DNA from: Oscillospiraceae bacterium
GTDB taxonomy: Bacteria > Bacillota > Clostridia > Oscillospirales > CAG-272
Reading direction: 5' to 3'
DNA: 35,852 nt
Assembly: GCA_015064545.1 (NCBI GenBank)
Contig: SVSA01000013.1
Location: forward strand, 1-35,852
Shown one piece after another: positions 30,589-35,852 of the stretch. Made by a program: the position numbers and the translations under genes. How positions within the stretch are numbered: position 1 is the stretch's first letter; each line of letters begins with the position of its first letter. The notes under the pieces were generated by a model. It worked only from the letters and a program-made list of their open reading frames with translations, was not told where the DNA came from and did not search any database.

Positions 30589-31893
30589 TTATTTGCCCGA
30601 CACCGTGATTCCACGGAAGGCGGTATACGGCAGAACCGAATTACCGTCAGACACCGTTTCGCGCGAGATGGCATAGAGATTCTGCATCATCGTTGCCAGA
30701 TTACCGCTGATCATGGTTTCCGAAAGCGCTTTGGTGATTTTACCGTTTTCAATCAGGAAGCTGTTTTTGGCAACGCCTGAGAAGTCTCCGTTCGAAGAGG
30801 GGTTTCCACCCGAGAAACGGCCGACCAGAATCCCGCGATCAATCGAGGCAATGATCTCGTCGAGCGAGCGTTCACCGGCTTTCAGAATCAGATTACCGGT
30901 TGAGGCACCATTCGGTGCCATGGTAAGACCGGTTTTGTTCGCCACATATTGCGAAATAGCGAACTGGTTCAGAACACCGTCGCGCAGAATATCATAGTTT
31001 TCGGCAATCAATCCGTCTGAAGTGACGCGATCGCCGCATACCATACGGTCATCCAGCGGAGCAACCGTCAGGGTGATGGCCGGATCGGCAACAACCTTTC
31101 CTAACTGGTCCTTCCAAGGGCTTGTTCCCTGTAGAAGAGCACCGTCTCCGACAAAATTGGAAAGCGAATAATACAGGAAAGCATTGGTAGCGGCGGGAGG
31201 CAGTAGCAGAACTCCCTCAAATTTACCGTCAAGCAGCTCGGTATCAATCTGCTTTTCCACCGATGCTAAATCGGCCGCCACCGATCCGCAATCAATAAAG
31301 GGCGTATCCAGATGATCCGTCATAAAACCACTGCTGAAGAAGGAGGAGGATTTTTCTCCCTCGTGGGCACTGAACATCAGCTCGACACTGTAATAGCCGC
31401 AATGCTCGGACTGCAGAACGCCGTTGGTATTGGCATGTACCGATCCGATTTCTTTATGCGTTACGATCATTTGCTCCATCAGGATCTTGGGGTAGCGGGA
31501 AGCAACGTCGTCCATCAGCTCGCGGCAACGCGCAAAGAGTCTTTCTTGATCGCCGTTCACAACACCGAAGGTGAAGTCATGATTCTCGGTTAACGGCGCG
31601 ATATCCCATGCGGGATCCGACACCGAGGAAGCTGCCGTATCCAGACAAGCGGCGGCAAGCGAGGCAACCGTTGCCTCATCGTAGCGATTTTGGCGAACCG
31701 TTCCCTTCTTCCCGTCTTTGATCGCCGTCAGCACAAGGTGCTTGTCAAACAAGGTGCGGAAGAGGCTGAACTCTCCTCCGTCAACATTGAATTCATGGGT
31801 AATACTGTATCCGACATCACATTTTGCTTTATCGGCACCATTCGCCTTAAGTGCCGCAATCGCCGTCTGCGCTGTTTTCTTTAACTGTTCCAT
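30589..31893 (-). CDS. pmbA: TldD/PmbA family metallopeptidase subunit (TldE)
   Basis: This 434-residue partner subunit of the TldD/TldE protease cleaves unfolded peptides. TldE lacks the zinc motif and none is seen here. Family features include LLLPPAATNAFLYY, the middle region DRVTSDGLIAENYDILRDGVLNQF, and the closing FSGGNPSSNGDFSGVAKNSFLIENGKI, typical of PmbA. GAGAGGA precedes the ATG. It follows tldD by 18 bases, so both subunits are made together. Known roles of this pair in other bacteria are maturation of microcin B17 and degradation of the CcdA antitoxin. No such target is evident here except the small frames nearby. Confidence 0.92.
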   Translation of the reverse strand: MEQLKKTAQTAIAALKANGADKAKCDVGYSITHEFNVDGGEFSLFRTLFDKHLVLTAIKDGKKGTVRQNRYDEATVASLAAACLDTAASSVSDPAWDIAPLTENHDFTFGVVNGDQERLFARCRELMDDVASRYPKILMEQMIVTHKEIGSVHANTNGVLQSEHCGYYSVELMFSAHEGEKSSSFFSSGFMTDHLDTPFIDCGSVAADLASVEKQIDTELLDGKFEGVLLLPPAATNAFLYYSLSNFVGDGALLQGTSPWKDQLGKVVADPAITLTVAPLDDRMVCGDRVTSDGLIAENYDILRDGVLNQFAISQYVANKTGLTMAPNGASTGNLILKAGERSLDEIIASIDRGILVGRFSGGNPSSNGDFSGVAKNSFLIENGKITKALSETMISGNLATMMQNLYAISRETVSDGNSVLPYTAFRGITVSGK

Positions 31894-31911
31894 TCTCTCA
31901 TCCTCTCTTTC

Positions 31912-33297
31912 TTACTTACCGCCAACCGTGACCTTACAACGAAGCGCAGGACCGCCCATACCGACCGGCATCGGCTGCTTTTTCCCACACATGCCCGAGC
32001 TTGCCCAAACAATTTCATCCGAAACCATGTCTACAGTCTGCAGCATTTCAAAGGCTACCCCGGAAATCGTGGTATCGAGGATCGGACGGCCGAGCTTACC
32101 ATTTTTGATCTCATAGCCGCCGGTGACGCCAAACATAAATTCACCGGTCGTATCAGCCTGTCCGTTATTGGTATTGCAGAAATAGTAACCGTCTTCAACC
32201 GAGGCAATCATATCCTCCAGCTTGGAGGTACCGGGAAGGATCGCCGTATTTCTCATGCGAATCAGCGGTTCATCCGAGAAGTTGTAGGCACGGGCGTTAC
32301 CGGTAGGAGTCATGCCAAAATGCTCGGCCGAAGCACGGCTGTTCATGTAGCCGGTCAGAATACCATTCTCGATTAACACGGCATCGGTGGCCTCGGTTCC
32401 CTCGTCGTCGGCATAAATCGGAAGCGGAACAGCTTCGCCAAAAGCGGTATGAGCATAGTCGATCATCGTCACAAGATCGGAGGCAACGCGGCGATGGAGG
32501 GCATGCGCCGCGACCGAGCCGCCCAGAACAAGATCTGCCTCTACGGTATGGCCCACCGCCTCATGCGCCAGCATACCCGAAAGAATACCGCCGAGAATGA
32601 CTGTCTTCTCACCGGCCTCGGCATATACGCCGTTCGCCTTTTCCATAATTCGTTCATAGAGGGTATCGATCCTGGCGTAGCAAGCGGCCGGATCCTGAAA
32701 CAGGGTATCGAAGGTACCGTAACCGCCAAAGACATCATAAAGCTCCACCGGACGTCCGTCGGGCGTTGCAGCGGTCAGCACGACATAGACATAGCTGCGC
32801 GGCATCACCGAATGCGAGTCAAAGCCGTTGGAAACGGCAATCACCTTTTCCATAGAATCGGCACGCACCGAGATCACCCGTGCTAAAAGCGTGGGGTATT
32901 TTTCGGCAATATATGCATCGAGCGCCTTGGCATACTCTATATAAACACGCTGCTCGGGATCACTGATATCGATCGCGGTAAGAGATGCTCCGGTCGAAAG
33001 CGACGGCAACATTCCCTTATTCTTGCCGGCATGTGTTGCCATAAAGGCGGCATTCTCGGAAGCAGCCTTCAGAACGGCGGTCACAGCCTCATCGGAATAC
33101 TCAGCCGTCGAGGAAAAGCCGTAGACACCGTTGGCATATACCCGTGCGGAAACACCGGTGTTTTCATTTCGGATATTACCTGTCAGATTGCCGTTGACAA
33201 TCGAAACGCCGCGTGTCAAATTGGTTTGCGCGCGCAGCTCGGTATTGACACCGTCGGCAAACAGGTGCTTTTTTTCGGTAACAAGATCGTTTAACAT
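31912..33297 (-). CDS. tldD: TldD/PmbA family zinc metalloprotease (TldD)
   Basis: This 461-residue catalytic subunit carries the HExxxH zinc motif AHEAVGH (His245, Glu246, His250). The C-terminal SGMCGKKQPMPVGMGGP should give the Cys zinc ligand. GTEATDAVLIENGILTGYMNSRASAEHFGMTPTGNARA is the usual central stretch. The frame is open to 33369, but AAGGAGA eight bases upstream fixes the ATG at 33297. It has its own consensus promoter and is co-transcribed with pmbA. Both subunits form a heterodimeric cage that threads unfolded peptides in the enzymes studied. Confidence 0.93.
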   Translation of the reverse strand: MLNDLVTEKKHLFADGVNTELRAQTNLTRGVSIVNGNLTGNIRNENTGVSARVYANGVYGFSSTAEYSDEAVTAVLKAASENAAFMATHAGKNKGMLPSLSTGASLTAIDISDPEQRVYIEYAKALDAYIAEKYPTLLARVISVRADSMEKVIAVSNGFDSHSVMPRSYVYVVLTAATPDGRPVELYDVFGGYGTFDTLFQDPAACYARIDTLYERIMEKANGVYAEAGEKTVILGGILSGMLAHEAVGHTVEADLVLGGSVAAHALHRRVASDLVTMIDYAHTAFGEAVPLPIYADDEGTEATDAVLIENGILTGYMNSRASAEHFGMTPTGNARAYNFSDEPLIRMRNTAILPGTSKLEDMIASVEDGYYFCNTNNGQADTTGEFMFGVTGGYEIKNGKLGRPILDTTISGVAFEMLQTVDMVSDEIVWASSGMCGKKQPMPVGMGGPALRCKVTVGGK

Positions 33298-33340
33298 GGT
33301 GGTTCTCCTTGTTCTGTCTCCAAACAATATGTATGCAGAC

Positions 33341-33369
33341 AGTTTACCATATTTTATGCACGATGTCAA
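33341..33369 (-). promoter_or_regulatory. Sigma-A promoter of tldD-pmbA
   Basis: On the minus strand there is a perfect TTGACA (33369-33364), a 17-base spacer and TAAACT (33346-33341). It is divergent from the promoter of the TraB-type lipoprotein gene, with 48 bases between the two -35 boxes. Confidence 0.8.
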
Positions 33370-33417
33370 GCAATCTTACCAAAATAAGAATAGAGATCCG
33401 ACACTTCTACGGCACTC

Positions 33418-33446
33418 TTGACAAGGAAACAGATTTATGGTAAAAT
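33418..33446 (+). promoter_or_regulatory. Sigma-A promoter of the TraB/GumN-type lipoprotein gene
   Basis: A perfect TTGACA (33418-33423), a 17-base spacer and TAAAAT (33441-33446) lie about 30 bases before the start codon. Confidence 0.85.
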
Positions 33447-33477
33447 AAAAATATAAGTTTGAAAGGAGATTCTTGAC

Positions 33478-34608
33478 ATGAAGAGATTCCCTGCGTATTT
33501 GGCTCTATTACTGGCATTACTTTTGACGTTCAGTTCTTGCTTCGGCGGAGATAAACCGTCCACCAACACCTCCGATACCATCGACATCACTTCACAAGTC
33601 GATTCCCCCGATTCAACCACTCCCGAGAACATAACGGATGCTCCCGATGAAACCTCGGTCACCTCCGACGACACACAAGAAACCTTTCCGCCGATCGACC
33701 TGGACTTTGAGCCACTTAATACTGATATCGACGGAAATGTCGCCAATCCCGAGAAGACCATTCATCCGCTTTTGTATCGGGTTACCGATGCGAAAGGACA
33801 TCAAATTTGGCTGTTCGGCTCAATTCACGTAGGAATTCTGACTATGACCGAGCTTCCGCCGTATGTCATGAACGCTTATAAAAACGCGTCGGCACTGGCC
33901 GTAGAGGTTGATATTCTTGAGGCTCAGAAAGATGAACCCATCATGACAGATGCGCTGTCGCGCTTGCTGTACACCGATGGCTCCACCATCCGCGATCACA
34001 TTTCAGAGGAACTGTATCAAGAAGCTGTTGCCATCTTCCGGCTGCACCAAATCTACAATTCCGCCCTTGACCGATATATGCCTGCCTTCTGGAGCAACCT
34101 GATCGATTCATTTTTGACCGAAAACGATCAGATCAGCTCAAATTACGGCGTGGATCTTACGCTTCTCCAAAAAGCCAAGGCTGACTACAAAACTATTATC
34201 AGTATTGAATCTCTCGTTTCTCAGTATCAAATGATGGGTGACTGGTCAGCCGAGCTCCAAGAATCCCTCCTGTTCTCCTCGGTCATTAACTACAAAAATC
34301 CTGTCGCCGCCACGTATCAACTTGAACAGATGCTGTATGCGTGGTGCACCGGCGATGCTACACTTCTTCGAGATCTGTGCTCGAACGATATCGAGGATCT
34401 TGAAGGAATCGATAAACAGATTTACGAGGAATACACGAAAACGATGATGACCGACCGCGATGCGAAGATGACCGCCTTCGCCCGCGACTGTCTTGCCGAA
34501 GGAAAAGAGGTCTTTATCTGTGTCGGTGCCGCCCACGTCATTGGTGAAAACGGCATTGTAGACCGTCTTATCGCCGAGGGCTATACCGTAGAAGCCATTC
34601 AAGGCTAA
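33478..34608 (+). CDS. TraB/GumN family lipoprotein
   Basis: This 376-residue protein has a lipoprotein signal peptide, Cys21 in FSSC, and a Ser/Thr/Asp/Pro-rich linker to about residue 90. The TraB/GumN/TIKI fold follows, with the metal-site type motif FGSIHVG (113-119), a conserved acidic AVEVD, the middle GVDLTLLQKA and the closing VGAAHVIGENGIVDRL (GAAHV 350-354). Related proteins include TIKI metalloproteases and the TraB pheromone-shutdown protein, so a peptidase or peptide-binding role at the outer membrane face is possible. AAAGGAG nine bases upstream supports the ATG. It stands alone between its promoter and two terminators. Confidence 0.88.
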   Translation: MKRFPAYLALLLALLLTFSSCFGGDKPSTNTSDTIDITSQVDSPDSTTPENITDAPDETSVTSDDTQETFPPIDLDFEPLNTDIDGNVANPEKTIHPLLYRVTDAKGHQIWLFGSIHVGILTMTELPPYVMNAYKNASALAVEVDILEAQKDEPIMTDALSRLLYTDGSTIRDHISEELYQEAVAIFRLHQIYNSALDRYMPAFWSNLIDSFLTENDQISSNYGVDLTLLQKAKADYKTIISIESLVSQYQMMGDWSAELQESLLFSSVINYKNPVAATYQLEQMLYAWCTGDATLLRDLCSNDIEDLEGIDKQIYEEYTKTMMTDRDAKMTAFARDCLAEGKEVFICVGAAHVIGENGIVDRLIAEGYTVEAIQG

Positions 34609-34612
34609 CAAA

Positions 34613-34656
34613 AAAACAAACCGCTGTTCTCACATGTGAGAACAGCGGTTTGTTTT
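34613..34656 (+). terminator. First terminator of the TraB/GumN-type gene
   Basis: A 21-bp perfect stem (34613-34633 with 34636-34656), centred on CACATGTG, is A-rich on the left and ends in TTTGTTTT on the right. It lies five bases after the stop codon and could work in both directions. Confidence 0.85.
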
Positions 34657-34684
34657 CCGATCATCACCACCGGCATGCCTACGA

Positions 34685-34710
34685 ACCATCCGCACTGCGG
34701 GTGGTTTTTT
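34685..34710 (+). terminator. Second terminator of the TraB/GumN-type gene
   Basis: ACCATCCGC (34685-34693) pairs with GCGGGTGGT (34697-34705), with one T-G pair, over a 3-base loop. A run of T's to 34710 follows. It backs up the first terminator. Confidence 0.75.
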
Positions 34711-34712
34711 CA

Positions 34713-34742
34713 ACACAAAAAGCCGTTCCTTTCGGAACGGCT
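34713..34742 (-). terminator. Terminator of the PH-like membrane protein gene
   Basis: AGCCGTTCC/GGAACGGCT (34721-34729 with 34734-34742) forms a 9-bp stem with a 4-base loop. On the minus strand TTTTGTGTT follows. It lies 16 bases after the stop of the minus-strand gene and faces the two plus-strand terminators. Confidence 0.85.
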
Positions 34743-34757
34743 CAGAAAAAACGAGGA

Positions 34758-35354
34758 TCAGGCAACCGGGGTTTCTGCCGGAACTTCTTCAACAGGCATG
34801 GGATCGACCGGGGCCTCGCACACCGGAGCGGCAGGAGCATTGGCATACTCAAGCGCATTGTGAACGCAAGCACTGAACGCACGGAGCGCTTTGGTCGGAA
34901 TGCCACTGGCGCGGAAGGAGAGCACGCCACCGCGGTAAAGAAGGGTATAAATCTTCGCCTGGCATACGAAGTAAAGAACAAAGAAGATTACGCCGACGAC
35001 CAGCAGACCGATGGGAAGCATCGACATGAGATCGGAAGAACCGGATTCGCCGCCAACGAAGAACATAACGATACCGGCAAGAATAGCAAGAAGACCAATT
35101 ACCATCAGAATCGGGAAGCGGCGAACCGAGAAGGACGTACCCGAAACGTTCTTCAGATCGATGATGGTTTCGCCTGTTGAGATATTGCCCTTTGCACCAA
35201 GTGCAACCGTTACGCCCTTGTGATAGACGCGCTTGTCGGTAAGGACACAGTAATTTGCGCCGAGGTTTCCGCCGGGAGTGATGACAGCGCCGTGAAGCTG
35301 AGCCAATTCAACCTCATTCTGCTGTACAAAGATATCGCGAGATGTAATAGCCAT
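34758..35354 (-). CDS. Membrane protein with bacterial PH-like region
   Basis: This 198-residue protein has an N-terminal soluble part (about 1-75) with YCVLTDKRVYHKG (36-48), the strand-turn-strand motif of bacterial PH-like domains. Two transmembrane segments (81-100 and 113-131) come next, then a short TLLYRGGVLSFRASG part and a Pro/Ala/Glu-rich tail (about 172-198). No enzyme motif was seen. GGAGG nine bases upstream fixes the ATG at 35354, although the frame is open to 35432. It is a single gene with its own promoter and terminator. Function is unknown; related proteins are usually annotated only as PH domain-containing. Confidence 0.72.
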   Translation of the reverse strand: MAITSRDIFVQQNEVELAQLHGAVITPGGNLGANYCVLTDKRVYHKGVTVALGAKGNISTGETIIDLKNVSGTSFSVRRFPILMVIGLLAILAGIVMFFVGGESGSSDLMSMLPIGLLVVGVIFFVLYFVCQAKIYTLLYRGGVLSFRASGIPTKALRAFSACVHNALEYANAPAAPVCEAPVDPMPVEEVPAETPVA

Positions 35355-35391
35355 GGGAATCGCCTCCAATTCAATAATTTTTGTTGTTTTC

Positions 35392-35420
35392 AGTATAGCA
35401 CAGCTCCTCCGATTTTGCAA
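35392..35420 (-). promoter_or_regulatory. Sigma-A promoter of the PH-like membrane protein gene
   Basis: On the minus strand there is TTGCAA (35420-35415), a 17-base spacer and TATACT (35397-35392), about 40 bases before the start codon. Confidence 0.75.
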
Positions 35421-35503
35421 GATTTTCGTCACAATTTCTTAAAAAACTTTTTAAATAATCGAAAAAAGACGGTTTTCACCGCAAATTTGCCATCAATACG
35501 TCC

Positions 35504-35547
35504 GAGCAGAACAAAAACGCTGTTCCCGCAGGTGGGAACAGCGTTTT
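35504..35547 (-). terminator. Terminator of the amino acid ABC transporter unit
   Basis: AAAACGCTGTTCCC (35514-35527) pairs with GGGAACAGCGTTTT (35534-35547). On the minus strand TGTTCTG follows the T-rich end of the stem. It lies 60 bases after the stop of the partial ABC ATPase gene. Confidence 0.75.
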
Positions 35548-35607
35548 CATGCAGCTTCAGCGGGCACAAAGAATCGTAACGCAGCCATCAGGGGAGATGT
35601 GTTACCA

Positions 35608-35852
35608 TTACGCATTCAGTACACGCGAAAGAAACTCGCGGGTTCTGGGCTTGACCGGATGATTAAAGATGACCTCCGGACTTCCCTCCTCCTCAATGAC
35701 ACCCTTATCCATAAAGATCACGCGGGTGGACACATCGCGGGCAAAGGCCATTTCGTGGGTAACCACGATCATGGTCAGTCCTTCGGAGGCTAAAACCTTC
35801 ATAACGGCAAGCACCTCGCCAACCATTTCGGGATCCAGAGCAGAGGTCGGCT
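35608..35852 (-). CDS. Polar amino acid ABC transporter ATP-binding protein, C-terminal part
   Basis: The window edge cuts the gene; only the last 80 or so codons are visible. The frame enters with [14 protein letters not shown], the segment directly after Walker B ([10 protein letters not shown]) in GlnQ/ArtP/HisP-type ATPases. It continues with [15 protein letters not shown], containing the H-loop histidine, and [20 protein letters not shown], all typical of this group. It would energise import of glutamine or another polar amino acid. Permease and binding-protein genes are expected outside the window upstream. A terminator follows, so it is the last gene of its unit. Confidence 0.9.
   Translation of the reverse strand, partial: PTSALDPEMVGEVLAVMKVLASEGLTMIVVTHEMAFARDVSTRVIFMDKGVIEEEGSPEVIFNHPVKPRTREFLSRVLNA

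Overview
The window looks like chromosomal DNA from a Gram-positive Bacillota of class Clostridia, probably a gut-type Oscillospirales or Christensenellales relative. The evidence is the ECF thiamine S-component ThiT behind a TPP riboswitch, the yybS-gdpP-rplI-dnaB gene order, the tilS-hpt-ftsH gene order, strong AGGAGG-type ribosome binding sites, and textbook sigma-A promoters (TTGACA-N17-TATAAT). Most of the sequence is moderately GC-rich. A clearly AT-rich patch lies at about 27.75-30.0 kb.

Left part (1-15.8 kb, almost all on the minus strand after thiT). A TPP riboswitch cut by the window edge, plus its terminator, precede thiT. A complete branched-chain amino acid ABC transporter follows (binding protein, livH, livM, livG, livF), with its own consensus promoter and an attenuating hairpin after the binding-protein gene. 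Next comes a long operon: prfC, two tandem MATE exporters, a NUDIX hydrolase, a radical SAM/SPASM protein and a YhcH-family protein. Then come a compact cassette of two tiny membrane proteins plus a membrane-anchored PstS-like binding protein, and a zinc-ribbon protein with the dipeptidase pepD.

Middle (15.9-27.6 kb). There is a D,D-carboxypeptidase, an acetyltransferase/flavin reductase pair, and a seven-gene plus-strand housekeeping operon: yybS-like, gdpP, rplI, dnaB, tilS, hpt, ftsH. It joins c-di-AMP turnover, ribosome, replication, tRNA modification, purine salvage and membrane proteolysis. In three of its genes (gdpP, dnaB, ftsH) the Shine-Dalgarno sequence lies 22-26 bases from the start codon with a perfect small hairpin in between. 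I find this the most unusual signal in the window.

Right part (27.6-35.85 kb). An AT-rich island carries several strong hairpins, a membrane-anchored protein of unknown function, and an unlisted 25-codon gene that has a consensus promoter, an ideal ribosome binding site and a terminator of its own. A secreted Glu/Thr-rich protein runs into a repeat-like sequence. After it come the tldD-pmbA (tldE) protease pair, a TraB/GumN-type lipoprotein, a PH-like membrane protein, and the 3' end of an amino acid ABC transporter ATPase cut by the window edge. No rRNA, tRNA, CRISPR array, phage module or transposase was recognised.
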